From positions 1 through 64,000 of the forward strand of contig JACKAO010000008.1 of the NCBI GenBank assembly GCA_020635035.1: a DNA stretch of 64,000 nt, given 5' to 3'. A program made the position numbers and the translations under genes. This document shows positions 46,483 through 55,500 of the stretch, one piece after another (position 1 is the stretch's first letter; each line of letters starts with the position of its first letter). The notes under the pieces were generated by a model, which was not told the DNA's origin, made no database searches, and saw only the letters and a list, made by a program, of their open reading frames with translations. The stretch comes from Calditrichia bacterium. GTDB lineage: Bacteria; Calditrichota; Calditrichia; Calditrichales; J004.

Positions 46483-48816
46483 TTACTTTCTAATCACTGC
46501 TATTTTACCGGTGGCAGCTTTTCCCTGATCAGTAAAGGCAAGATACAGATAAATACCCGATGCAACACGGTTTCCATTATAATCTTCACCATCCCAGGTT
46601 GCCCGGCTTCCATCAACAAGTTCATTTTCAGTGGTAAGTTCCCTTACAAGAATACCATTCAGGGTAAAGATTTTTACAGTGGAGCTGCTTCGTAATTTGC
46701 GAATAACGAAATGATCATCGCCACTTTCAATTATAAAAGGATTCGGGCCTGCAGCTACATTGTTAAATGTATTTTGTATTTCTGCAAATGAACCCCGGAA
46801 AATTGAAAGACCGCTTTCTGTGGCTATTAATGCACGTGATCTTTCCTGATCTATAAAAATACTATTAACATTATTATCAGGCAAACCACTGTTTTTTGTA
46901 TTATATCCTAACCATGCACCAGGCTCAAAGGCACTGCGCCCTGCTCTTAAAATGCTTACCCCGGCAGCTGTTGCAAACCATTTGTTGTTAAAATCATCAA
47001 CTATAACCTGGCTGATTGTGTTGTCGAGGGGGCCATCGAGACCATTTTCATCTCCTACATGACGGAAAACATTCAAACCATCAAATGAACTGAGACCACC
47101 CCGCGTTCCGATCCACATAATGCCATCCTGATCCTTGGCTATTGATCTCACCGCATTACTGGAAAGATTATCTTCAATATCCAGTTTAAACAGACGGTCG
47201 TCACTTTTATTACTCAAGGTATTATTATAATCTATAACGTAAACACCTTCGCTGTTTGTACCAATCCAGACTCTGCCGAAATCATCAAATGCGATATCAG
47301 CAATGCCATCGCTGATTGTTAATCCGTCTGTACGTCCAAAGTATTGCCAGGTATCGGGATTAAGATTAACTGATCCGTCGGAATTAAACGTGGCCGCAGC
47401 AAGAAACCGGCCGTCATCCGGATAAGAATTTGCAAACCATATCCTGCCGTCCGGCGATTCCTTTATGGCAGTCATTACTTCATAATCGGGCCGAGATGCT
47501 GTTCTTGGGCTGAAAAAGTTTTTGAATTCAGCCGGTATATCGGAAAGTGGTTCTGTTATGGTTGAATCTTTAGAAATGACAAAACGTGTCCCCACATTGC
47601 TGTGATTATGAAAATAGTCAAAATCTGTTCCATCGTAAACTGCCAGTCCGCCTCCCCAGGAACCAATCCAGACATTATCAAAATTGTCCTGATAAATGTA
47701 GTCCGTATTACCGAGATCCGACCAGCCATCGCCACCAAAATCATAAGCAGTCCAAGCCCTGTCATCATAAACAAAATAGCCGAAATTTGGTGTCAGTTTA
47801 AATTTCCCTGAACTTGCCCAAATCTGCCCTTGATGGTCGGAGATCACAAAACGAATCTGGTTTTTCAGTGGTCCGTCAAGTTTAATTTTTTCACCGCTGA
47901 TAAAATTTTCCAGTCCGCCTTCGGCTAATCCAACCCAGACGTCCTGATCGCTTATACTTTTAACGATATTAATATTCTGCGAAAAACTGTGTTGACTACT
48001 TATCCCGCTGCCGGGTTGGTACTGATAAAGATTATTCTGACTCGAGATCAACAAGTAAGAACCACTATTTTGCAGGTTATCAATTCTTTGTGAACCTGTA
48101 ATCATGTCTTTATTTAATATGCCATTGACATCCATAAAGGAAAGCCCGGCATCGGAACCGATCCATAACTTGTTTTGATAAGTGGCAAGGGATAATAAAT
48201 TACTTGAAGGCAGACCGTCTAAGATTGTTTTTAGATCCCAGTTTTGCGGATCGGTAAGTGCGCTTTTAGAGAAATCGGATGAAGCAGATAACAGCCCTTT
48301 ATCGGAAGCAACCCAGATGCGTTTATTGTATAAATTTATTGACTTGATCTCACTGACCAATTCCGGAAAATTTAAAAAGATATCGCTGAAAATGTAATTA
48401 TTGTCATTCCACAGGAAAACAGCTATACTTTTATCCAGAGCAACCCACATGGTATCACCGCTGATGATAATATCCGATATATTATCACCGTCAAACCGTA
48501 TATCCTGCCATATTTCCGTTTGCGGAAAATAAACCTGCAAAGCTCCGTTAGATGCACCGAATACCAAATTCCGGCGTTCATCAATTTCCACCGAAGCCAG
48601 GTCAACTGAACTTAACGCATTTACATTTGTAAATTTCCGGATGGTTTTGTCATTCAAATTATAGCTGAATGCACCACCATCTGAGACTGCCCAGATGTTT
48701 TCGCCTTCAAAAGCGATATCTCTGACATTATTAAAATTAGTTATGGTTTCCCAGTCGGTTGTTTGTCCCTTGAGAAAAGATATAGACAGAAAAAAAAATA
48801 GTAGTAAAATACGCAT
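46483..48816 (-). CDS. Secreted two-component-propeller protein with type IX sorting tail
   Basis: About 777 residues, start at MRILLLFF so that the signal peptide is N-terminal; a frame 11 codons longer overlaps ribH. The protein is built of Reg_prop-type blades (repeated xxxxIWxGTxGGLxxF motifs such as MWIGTRGGLSSFDGLNVF), making probably two propellers (about 25-690), and ends with a FlgD-like/type-A sorting domain (NPFIIESGDDHFVIRKL ... IFTLNGILVREL ... GIYLYLAF). It lacks kinase parts: it is the sensor half of such kinases used alone, here exported to the surface. It is wedged between ribH and recN with one-base gaps on both sides. Confidence 0.85.
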   Translation of the reverse strand: MRILLLFFFLSISFLKGQTTDWETITNFNNVRDIAFEGENIWAVSDGGAFSYNLNDKTIRKFTNVNALSSVDLASVEIDERRNLVFGASNGALQVYFPQTEIWQDIRFDGDNISDIIISGDTMWVALDKSIAVFLWNDNNYIFSDIFLNFPELVSEIKSINLYNKRIWVASDKGLLSASSDFSKSALTDPQNWDLKTILDGLPSSNLLSLATYQNKLWIGSDAGLSFMDVNGILNKDMITGSQRIDNLQNSGSYLLISSQNNLYQYQPGSGISSQHSFSQNINIVKSISDQDVWVGLAEGGLENFISGEKIKLDGPLKNQIRFVISDHQGQIWASSGKFKLTPNFGYFVYDDRAWTAYDFGGDGWSDLGNTDYIYQDNFDNVWIGSWGGGLAVYDGTDFDYFHNHSNVGTRFVISKDSTITEPLSDIPAEFKNFFSPRTASRPDYEVMTAIKESPDGRIWFANSYPDDGRFLAAATFNSDGSVNLNPDTWQYFGRTDGLTISDGIADIAFDDFGRVWIGTNSEGVYVIDYNNTLSNKSDDRLFKLDIEDNLSSNAVRSIAKDQDGIMWIGTRGGLSSFDGLNVFRHVGDENGLDGPLDNTISQVIVDDFNNKWFATAAGVSILRAGRSAFEPGAWLGYNTKNSGLPDNNVNSIFIDQERSRALIATESGLSIFRGSFAEIQNTFNNVAAGPNPFIIESGDDHFVIRKLRSSSTVKIFTLNGILVRELTTENELVDGSRATWDGEDYNGNRVASGIYLYLAFTDQGKAATGKIAVIRK

Positions 48817-48817
48817 A

Positions 48818-49282
48818 TCAGATTTTTTGCAGTAGATCAGACATTTCAATTGCTGTTAACGCCGCATCCCAGCCTTTATTCCCTGCTTTTGTACCGGCTC
48901 TTTCAATTGCCTGCTCAATTGTATCGGTTGTTAATACACCAAACGTAACCGGTATTTCTGCTTCAAGATTAAGCTGGCCAATGCCCCTGGAAGCCATTCC
49001 GGCAACGTAATCAAAATGGGGTGTTGAGCCTTTTATAACTGCACCCAGACAAATAACGGCATTATATTTTTTGCTATTTACCATTTTTTTTGCCACCTGT
49101 GTTATTTCAAAAGCGCCGGGGCACCATGCTACAGTGATGTCTTTATCTTCCCCATCATGCCTTTGAATGCAGTCAACGGCTCCTTCCAGTAATTTGGAAG
49201 TAATTAAAGAATTAAATCTCCCAACAACAATGCCAAAACGTTTCCCTTTTGCATTTAGTTTGCCTTCAATAATGTTGGGCAC
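48818..49282 (-). CDS. ribH: 6,7-dimethyl-8-ribityllumazine synthase
   Basis: 154 residues, standard length. Catalyses the penultimate step of riboflavin synthesis. Family motifs: GIVVGRFNSLIT (about 18-29), WCPGAFEITQVAKKM (about 53-67), CLGAVIKGSTPHFDYVAG (about 80-97, with the catalytic His) and FGVLTTDTIEQAIERAG (about 115-131). The start is GTG with GGAGG in front. It follows ribBA in the operon. Confidence 0.97.
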   Translation of the reverse strand: MPNIIEGKLNAKGKRFGIVVGRFNSLITSKLLEGAVDCIQRHDGEDKDITVAWCPGAFEITQVAKKMVNSKKYNAVICLGAVIKGSTPHFDYVAGMASRGIGQLNLEAEIPVTFGVLTTDTIEQAIERAGTKAGNKGWDAALTAIEMSDLLQKI

Positions 49283-49297
49283 ACAGCCTCCTAATTT

Positions 49298-50524
49298 TCA
49301 ATCTGTTTTATATAAGAAATGTCCGAGTTTTTTGCGTTTGGTCTGCAAATATCGCTGATTATTTTCATTAGGGCAAATCTCAATAGGAACGCGCTCAGTA
49401 ATTTCAAGACTGTAGCCTTCCAATCCCACAATTTTTTTAGGATTGTTTGTTAATAAGCGAATTTTTTGCACACCAAGATCTTTTAGTATTTGTGCTCCAA
49501 TTCCGTAATCCCGGAGATCGGGTTTAAAGCCAAGAATTTCATTTGCTTCAACCGTATCCTTACCTTGTTCCTGCAGCGAATAAGCAAGCAGTTTGTTTAC
49601 CAGTCCTATACCCCGTCCCTCTTGCCGCATGTAAAGCACAACACCTCTGCCTTCTTTTTCAACCATTTGCATGGCGGTGGCTAACTGTTCCCCGCAATCA
49701 CATCGCAATGAGCCAAAAACGTCCCCGGTCAGGCATTCTGAATGAACCCGAACAAGTACCGGTTCCAATGGATTTATCTCTCCTTTTACCAATGCCACAT
49801 GGTGTTCACTGGGATTGAGAATACTTTCATATGTGTATAGTTTAAATTTTCCATAACGTGTCGGCATGTCTACAACTACTTTGCGTTTTACCATTTTTTC
49901 ACGTAAACGGCGATATTCTATCAGATCCGAAATTGATATCAGTTTTAAATCATGCTTATGGCAGAATGTGCGTAACTGATCCACCCTTGCCATGGAGCCA
50001 TCTTCGTCCATAATTTCGCACAAAATTCCTGAAGGCTGCAAACCGGCTAATCTTGCAAGATCCACCGCTGCTTCCGTATGACCGGCACGGCGAAGCACGC
50101 CGCCTTTTTTGGCAATTAAAGGAAACAGGTGCCCGGGGCGTGCAAAATCTTCTGCACTAACTTTTGGATCAACAATTGCCCGGATTGTACTGGCACGGTC
50201 ATAAGCAGAGATTCCGGTTGTTGTCCCATGTGTATAATCCACGGTTACGGTAAATGGCGTCTGATACAGCGCCGTGTTCTGGTTTACCATATAGTCAAGC
50301 TTTAACTCTGATGCCCGCGGCTCAGTGATTGCTACACACAGCATACCGCGCGCTTCCCTGGTTATAAAATTTACATGTTCCGGCAAAACTTTTTCTGATG
50401 CCATAATGATATCGCCTTCATTTTCACGATCGGCATCATCAACAACAACTACCATTTTACCATTTCTTATATCTTCGAGAGCTTCACTGATCGAAGCAAA
50501 CTCTGATTGTTTTTTATTACTCAT
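49298..50524 (-). CDS. ribBA: Bifunctional 3,4-dihydroxybutanone-4-phosphate synthase / GTP cyclohydrolase II
   Basis: 408-residue fusion that makes both precursors of riboflavin. RibB half (about 1-205): DDADRENEGDIIMASE (about 29-44), REARGMLCVAIT, YTHGTTTGISAYDRA. RibA half (about 210-408): the zinc site HSECLTGDVFGSLRCDCGEQ with its three cysteines (about 255-275), MRQEGRGIGL (about 300) and DLRDYGIGAQILKDLGV. Both halves look intact. One base separates its start from ribE. Confidence 0.97.
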   Translation of the reverse strand: MSNKKQSEFASISEALEDIRNGKMVVVVDDADRENEGDIIMASEKVLPEHVNFITREARGMLCVAITEPRASELKLDYMVNQNTALYQTPFTVTVDYTHGTTTGISAYDRASTIRAIVDPKVSAEDFARPGHLFPLIAKKGGVLRRAGHTEAAVDLARLAGLQPSGILCEIMDEDGSMARVDQLRTFCHKHDLKLISISDLIEYRRLREKMVKRKVVVDMPTRYGKFKLYTYESILNPSEHHVALVKGEINPLEPVLVRVHSECLTGDVFGSLRCDCGEQLATAMQMVEKEGRGVVLYMRQEGRGIGLVNKLLAYSLQEQGKDTVEANEILGFKPDLRDYGIGAQILKDLGVQKIRLLTNNPKKIVGLEGYSLEITERVPIEICPNENNQRYLQTKRKKLGHFLYKTD

Positions 50525-50525
50525 T

Positions 50526-51167
50526 TTAAAATCCAGACTCTTTTAATTTTTGCCAGGTTAAAGTGTTTTCTCCCGGCTTTAGAAAAGTTAACATATTCTC
50601 AACATATTTGGCAATCACATCCACTTCAACATTCATATAGTCACCCATTTTCAAACTTTGCAGATTGGTATTTGCCCATGTGTGCGGGATAATATTTATT
50701 CCCACTGTCGTATTGTGCAGCCGTGCTATTGTCAAACTGATGCCATCCAAAGCAATGGATCCTTCTGCGATCATATAGTGAGCCAGCTCTGGCTTAATCT
50801 CAATATCAAGGGCATAGTTTTCACCAAGTTTTTCAATTCGGCTGATTTTTCCCAAGCCATTGACGTGGCCCTGAACCAGATGCCCCCCAAGACGGTCCTG
50901 AAGTCGGACAGCACGTTCAAGGTTTACGATCCGGCTTACCTGAACCTTGCCCATAGTTGACTTCTGCAGTGTTTCAGCAACTGCATCAACCGTGAAACTT
51001 TTTTTTGTCAGCTTTGTGACTGTCAGGCACACACCGTTTACCGCAACAGAATCATCAACCTTCAAATCATCAAGAATAGCGGAAGCGCTAATGGTAATTG
51101 TCAAACCACCTGCGATTTTATCTATCGCAGCAATTGTACCTGTTTCTTCAATAATTCCAGTAAACAT
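50526..51167 (-). CDS. ribE: Riboflavin synthase alpha chain
   Basis: 213 residues; makes riboflavin by dismutation of lumazine. It has the two homologous lumazine-binding barrels: the N-terminal MFTGIIEETG start, VAVNGVCLTV (about 45) and GHLVQGHVNG (about 97), then the repeated SIALDGISLTIA (about 138) and HTWANTNLQ. Length is usual. It lies between ribD and ribBA in the same operon. In some schemes the gene is called ribC. Confidence 0.96.
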   Translation of the reverse strand: MFTGIIEETGTIAAIDKIAGGLTITISASAILDDLKVDDSVAVNGVCLTVTKLTKKSFTVDAVAETLQKSTMGKVQVSRIVNLERAVRLQDRLGGHLVQGHVNGLGKISRIEKLGENYALDIEIKPELAHYMIAEGSIALDGISLTIARLHNTTVGINIIPHTWANTNLQSLKMGDYMNVEVDVIAKYVENMLTFLKPGENTLTWQKLKESGF

Positions 51168-51208
51168 GATATTAATTTAAGAATTTTTTTACAGCAGATG
51201 TCTTTATT

Positions 51209-52285
51209 TTAATCTTTTTTTCGCAAATTTATATAACAATCGGTTCCAAGTATCGACACTTCTTTGACATGCAAATTTGTTCTTTTCTGCATATTTACAT
51301 TTTTTAAACCCGCACCCCAAAACTGAGCCGACTGCAGAATTATAATCTCATCAAACATACTTTGTTCAATAAAATCAGAAAATATTTCCTGACCGCCTTC
51401 CACAAGCACACTGCTAATACCGGCTTTACCCAGGTAATTCATAACAAATTTTAAATCAACTCTGGTTGCTTTAACGGGGGGACACTCGACAAGTTTGATA
51501 TTAGGTTTATCAAAAATATTTTTTGCTTCCGGGTTAACATCCCGGCTGTGAAAAATCCAGGTGTCCGTTTTTGAATGTGCATCAAAAGCACGTGCTCCCG
51601 GGTTTATTTGCAATCGGCTGCTAATAATTATTTTAAGTGGCTGGCGACCTTTTATATGGCGAACATTAAGCTGCGGATCATCAACACGAACTGTACCGGC
51701 ACCAACAAGTACCGCGTCATATTGGCTCCTTAATGAATGCACTTTTTTTCCTGCTTCGTCCCCGGTTATCCAACTCTGAGAATTTTTATCGGGAGCAATA
51801 TACCCGTCCAGTGTCTGTGCAATTTTAAGAGTAATCCATGGAGCAGAAGTTTTTATGTGCTTAAAGAAAAATCGATTCAGCTCTGCTCCCTGCTCTTCAA
51901 GAACATTTTCTGCTACTTCGATTCCTTTTGTGCGCATCAGGTTAATTGATTTACCGGATACAAACGGATTGGGGTCGGTGTTTGAAAGAACAACCCGCTT
52001 AATACCTGAATCAATTACCAGTGGTACACATGGCGGTGTTTTTTTATTGCTATGAAAACAGGGCTCCAGGTTACAGTATAACGTTGCACCTGTAACATCT
52101 TCCCGGGCATTTTGAAAAGCCATTGCTTCAGCATGCAATCCGCCAAACGCTGCGTGCCAGCCTTCGGCAATGACGCGGTTGTTTTTAACAATTACTGCAC
52201 CAACCATTGGATTAGGACTTACATATCCAGCCCCTTTTAATGCCAGTTTCAGGCAGCGCCGCATATAATACGCATCTGTCTTCAT
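51209..52285 (-). CDS. ribD: Bifunctional riboflavin deaminase-reductase
   Basis: 358 residues. Deaminase half (about 1-145): zinc ligands in HAEAMAF (about 50) and NLEPCFHSNKKTPPC (about 72-86). Reductase half (about 150-355): TLKIAQTLDGYIA, VLVGAGTVRVDDPQLNVR and LVEGGQEIFSDFI. It carries out the second and third steps after GTP cyclohydrolase II. It is the first rib gene of the run, 12 bp after the Nudix gene. No FMN riboswitch fold was recognised upstream; the operon may be read from the regulator gene. Confidence 0.96.
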   Translation of the reverse strand: MKTDAYYMRRCLKLALKGAGYVSPNPMVGAVIVKNNRVIAEGWHAAFGGLHAEAMAFQNAREDVTGATLYCNLEPCFHSNKKTPPCVPLVIDSGIKRVVLSNTDPNPFVSGKSINLMRTKGIEVAENVLEEQGAELNRFFFKHIKTSAPWITLKIAQTLDGYIAPDKNSQSWITGDEAGKKVHSLRSQYDAVLVGAGTVRVDDPQLNVRHIKGRQPLKIIISSRLQINPGARAFDAHSKTDTWIFHSRDVNPEAKNIFDKPNIKLVECPPVKATRVDLKFVMNYLGKAGISSVLVEGGQEIFSDFIEQSMFDEIIILQSAQFWGAGLKNVNMQKRTNLHVKEVSILGTDCYINLRKKD

Positions 52286-52297
52286 GAATCAACCTGT

Positions 52298-52963
52298 TCA
52301 GATTGTTTCAATTTCCACAAAAGCATCGCGCTCTAATCCAAAAATAATGGAGAGAAAATTAGATAACAAAAACCCTGTTACACCCCAGATAACATCTTTT
52401 TCAAACTGGTAATAATGGATGTTCCAGTTATAACCATTGCGTTTAATCTGTTGGATTTTAAATATATCTTCGCGCAACAGATGAAGCAGTGGTACTTCAA
52501 TAAGCCGTTCAATCTCCCCGGGGTTTACTTTGTAGTTATATGGGACTTTGTATGCCCCGACAAATGGGGTAACAAGAAATTCTGTATTTGTTAAAAAAAT
52601 GTCTGTTTGCCCCAGAACATTCACATCTCCTGCCTTTACCCCGACTTCTTCATCCGTCTCACGCAAGGCAGTAAATAGAAGATCCGGATCAGTTTTATCC
52701 ATGCTTCCCCCGGGAAAAGAAATCTGTCCTTTGTGGGTAGCTACTTTATCAGTCCTTTTTGTGAACAGTATATGAGCCTGATCGTTTTTAAAAAAAATCG
52801 GGATTAAAACTGCTGCTGGCCTGGATCGGCCATCTTTGTAAATAAAAGATTTTTGTTCGCGGTTTTTTAGAGTTTTTTCAATGTGGGTAAATAAATGGCC
52901 GGCTGAAGTACAAAGTTTTTTCCATTGTGGATTTATTACAGCGCCATCAGCTGAATTCTTCAT
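52298..52963 (-). CDS. Nudix hydrolase, CoA-diphosphatase type
   Basis: 221 residues with a Nudix domain (about 45-190). The CoA-type motif ISFPGG leads into the Nudix box TALRETDEEVGV (about 108-119) with the REx2EE metal core. Likely hydrolyses CoA, FAD-like or related diphosphates; the position before the riboflavin genes allows FAD/ADP-ribose-type substrates, but this is conjecture. The start codon lies within the last codons of the NtrC-type regulator gene (17-bp overlap). Confidence 0.85.
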   Translation of the reverse strand: MKNSADGAVINPQWKKLCTSAGHLFTHIEKTLKNREQKSFIYKDGRSRPAAVLIPIFFKNDQAHILFTKRTDKVATHKGQISFPGGSMDKTDPDLLFTALRETDEEVGVKAGDVNVLGQTDIFLTNTEFLVTPFVGAYKVPYNYKVNPGEIERLIEVPLLHLLREDIFKIQQIKRNGYNWNIHYYQFEKDVIWGVTGFLLSNFLSIIFGLERDAFVEIETI

Positions 52964-54296
52964 CTTTTATATCGTAATCTTCCAGTTTATTATAAAGTGA
53001 ACGGCGGGAGATTCCAAGCATTTCCGCTGCCTTAAGTTTATTTCCTTTAGCCATTTTTAAAGTTTTAATGATTGATTCACGTTCTATTTGCGGTAATGGT
53101 GTACCTGCAGGAAAACGAATTTCATGGCCTGGCAATACTCCTTTACGGATAGCATCCGGCAGGTCTTTTTTTACAATCGTTTCTTTCGCAGAAATCATTG
53201 ATCGTAAAATAATATTCCTGAGCTCACGTATATTTCCCGGCCAGCTATATGATTGCAATATTTCCATGGCTTCGGCATCAATTCCCGTGACATTTTTTTT
53301 GTATTCACGGTTGAACTTTTCAAGGAAATAATCGCAGATTAATGGCACATCTTCTATACGGTCACGCAAGGGGGGAAGTTCTATGCTATACACATTCAAA
53401 CGATAGTATAAATCTTCCCGGAATTTACCTTCGGCTATCATGTCTTCCATGTTTTCATTTGTGGCTGCAACGATACGCACATCCACATCAATTTCCCTGG
53501 CTCCGCCAACACGGTCAATCTTATGATTTTCTAAAACACGTAAAAGTGAAATCTGCACCTGCTCACTCATCGAGCTTATTTCATCCAGGAATAATGTCCC
53601 GCCGTTGGCTTCTTCAAACTTTCCTTTTTTATTATCAACAGCACCGGTAAACGCGCCTTTTACATGTCCGAACAATTCCGAATTAATAAGTTCTTTGGGA
53701 ATCGCCCCCGTATTAACAGCTATAAAGGGTTCTTTTTTTCTTTCGGACGCTTTATGGATTGCATGGGCTACAAGCTCTTTTCCTGTACCACTGTCTCCAA
53801 AAATCAACACTGGCACATCGATATCTGCAATTTCATTTATTTTTTTTACAACATTTTTTATCCCGCGGGATTTGCCTATAATTTCATCGAAATGGACATA
53901 GCGGTCAGGCAGGCGGATATCCTTGTTTAATGCAGGAGTTTCTAAAACCCGGGCTATTATTTGTTTCAGCCGTGCAGGATCGACCGGTTTTGGTATATAA
54001 TCAACTGCTCCCAGGTGAATTGCTTCGACAGCGTGTTCAATAGAACTGAATCCGGTGACCATGATTACTTTTAACAATGGATCGTAATCATTAATCATTT
54101 TAAGCAGTTCCATACCATCGATTTCCTGCATTTTGAAATCAGTAATTACAAGATCGTATGTATTCTGCCGAATGAGCTGCATTGCGGCATTAGCACCATC
54201 CGCCTGATCGACAGTATATTTATGTGCCTGTAGAAGCAGTACTAAACCTTCTCGGTGATTTTTATCATCATCAATAACGAGTAAACGAATATTCAT
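52947..54296 (-). CDS. NtrC-type sigma-54-dependent response regulator
   Basis: 449 residues: receiver (about 1-120; acidic IDDDK and phospho-acceptor Asp in LVITDFKMQEIDG near 53), AAA+ sigma-54 activation domain (about 140-375; Walker A GDSGTGKE, GAFTGA loop in GHVKGAFTGAV, Walker B GGTLFLDEI) and a Fis-type HTH (about 405-445, KAAEMLGISRRSLYNKLEDY). The GAFTGA loop is intact, so it should activate sigma-54 promoters. No histidine kinase gene is adjacent; it is an orphan. Target promoters are not identified: I found no convincing -24/-12 element in the window. Confidence 0.95.
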   Translation of the reverse strand: MNIRLLVIDDDKNHREGLVLLLQAHKYTVDQADGANAAMQLIRQNTYDLVITDFKMQEIDGMELLKMINDYDPLLKVIMVTGFSSIEHAVEAIHLGAVDYIPKPVDPARLKQIIARVLETPALNKDIRLPDRYVHFDEIIGKSRGIKNVVKKINEIADIDVPVLIFGDSGTGKELVAHAIHKASERKKEPFIAVNTGAIPKELINSELFGHVKGAFTGAVDNKKGKFEEANGGTLFLDEISSMSEQVQISLLRVLENHKIDRVGGAREIDVDVRIVAATNENMEDMIAEGKFREDLYYRLNVYSIELPPLRDRIEDVPLICDYFLEKFNREYKKNVTGIDAEAMEILQSYSWPGNIRELRNIILRSMISAKETIVKKDLPDAIRKGVLPGHEIRFPAGTPLPQIERESIIKTLKMAKGNKLKAAEMLGISRRSLYNKLEDYDIKDEEFS

Positions 54297-54535
54297 ATCT
54301 TCCTTGAACAGAGATTTAACCTGTATTTATTTCGACTATAAAAAGTAAAATGTAAAAAATGAACGGTTAAAATTAAAGTAAAACAATTATTAATTATATT
54401 GCAGTCACGTTAATCACACTCCATCAAATTATTGTCCATCTTAAGATATATACATAGATTTAACTAAATTACAAGGCACATTATTTTTAAATTTCCCAAT
54501 AATTCATCGCATGTAATAAGTTGAAAAGGATTCCT

Positions 54536-55111
54536 ATGACAAAACTTTTTTTAATTATAGCTACCTTTTACTTTTCAATAGTGATTGAGTGTAAAGCAGA
54601 TACAACCAACATTTTAATAACATATTTCAGTAAAACAGGCAATACAGAAGCCATGGCTTTAAAGATAAAAGCTGGTGCAGAATCAATTAAGAATACTTCT
54701 GTTCTTTTAAAAAAAATTGAAGAAACTACAACGAGCGATCTGCTTAATGCAGATGCCATCATTGTTGGATCACCGGTTTATAATGCAAATGTCGCCCCTG
54801 CAGTTCAGGATTTTATTAATAACTGGCCATTTAAAAATGCGCCCTTAAAGAATAAAATCGGAGCAGCTTTCGTAACATCAGGTGGAATCTCCGCAGGTGA
54901 AGAGCTGGTGCAGGTTAATATACTGCACTCAATGCTAATTTTCGGGATGATTGTTGTGGGTGGAAGCAATTGGGAGTCAGCTTTTGGTGCTTCAGCAGTT
55001 ACATCAGAAGATGCCTATAAAAATCAAAAAATCAATGAACATTTTTTGCAAAAAGCCTTTGATTTGGGCAGCCGTGTTGCTGAGATTTCTGCAAGGCTTA
55101 GAAAAGAGTAA
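54536..55111 (+). CDS. Exported flavodoxin-like protein
   Basis: About 191 residues, start at MTKLFL because AAAAGGA lies five bases before its ATG. An N-terminal hydrophobic stretch (about 3-20) looks like a signal peptide, with cleavage possible after CKA. The mature part is a flavodoxin/WrbA fold: FMN phosphate loop SKTGNTEAM directly after the first strand (NILITYF), GSPVYNANVAPAVQDF (about 84-99) and a loop FVTSGGISAGEEL (about 120). Most flavodoxins are cytoplasmic; export suggests a periplasmic flavin carrier or quinone reductase-like role. It stands alone between two minus-strand units. Confidence 0.78.
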   Translation: MTKLFLIIATFYFSIVIECKADTTNILITYFSKTGNTEAMALKIKAGAESIKNTSVLLKKIEETTTSDLLNADAIIVGSPVYNANVAPAVQDFINNWPFKNAPLKNKIGAAFVTSGGISAGEELVQVNILHSMLIFGMIVVGGSNWESAFGASAVTSEDAYKNQKINEHFLQKAFDLGSRVAEISARLRKE

Positions 55112-55121
55112 CAATTAAAAC

Positions 55122-55152
55122 AAAAAAGCGGCCGTAAAAACGCAGCCGCTTT
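55122..55152 (-). terminator. Intrinsic terminator of the serC operon
   Basis: AAAGCGGC (55125-55132) pairs with GCCGCTTT (55145-55152); six T follow on the minus strand (complement of 55122-55127). It lies 21 bases past the zinc-ribbon stop and also separates the convergent flavodoxin-like gene, though the plus-strand T run is weak. Confidence 0.8.
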
Positions 55153-55172
55153 AACAAAGAGTTTTAAAAACA

Positions 55173-55478
55173 TTATTTCTTAAATGCACTAAACCATTTA
55201 TCCAGAACACCTTTTTCCAGGTGAGAGATTGTTTCAAGTTCTCCGGCATCAAGCCAGACTCCGTCGCAATGAGAACATTTATCTACGGCAATACCTTTGT
55301 AATCAATCTCAATTAAAGTATGGCCGCATTTCGGACAATGCATGTAATGCAGATCTTTTAATTTTGCTTTTTCTTCAGCCTGCATCTTTTCTGCTTTTTC
55401 TTCTTCACTCTGTTTGCGGCGTTCAAATTCCTGACGAATAAAATAGGCTTCTTCTTTATCAGATGGCTGTACGGGCAT
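55173..55478 (-). CDS. Small TFIIB-type zinc-ribbon protein
   Basis: 101 residues. The C-terminal half carries two CxxC pairs, MHCPKCGHTLIEI (about 52-64) and VDKCSHCDGVWLDAGELE (about 70-87), the zf-TFIIB pattern of small bacterial zinc-ribbon proteins of unknown function. The N-terminal half is a charged helix rich in E, K and R (about 8-45). It follows serC by 22 bp and shares its terminator. Confidence 0.88.
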   Translation of the reverse strand: MPVQPSDKEEAYFIRQEFERRKQSEEEKAEKMQAEEKAKLKDLHYMHCPKCGHTLIEIDYKGIAVDKCSHCDGVWLDAGELETISHLEKGVLDKWFSAFKK

Positions 55479-55500
55479 CTTTTCTCCTGATTTTGTTTAA

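Noticed and set aside
52286..54520. FMN riboswitch for the rib operon
   Set aside because: ribD is only 12 bp after the Nudix gene, and the leader before the first gene has no visible conserved FMN-box segments.
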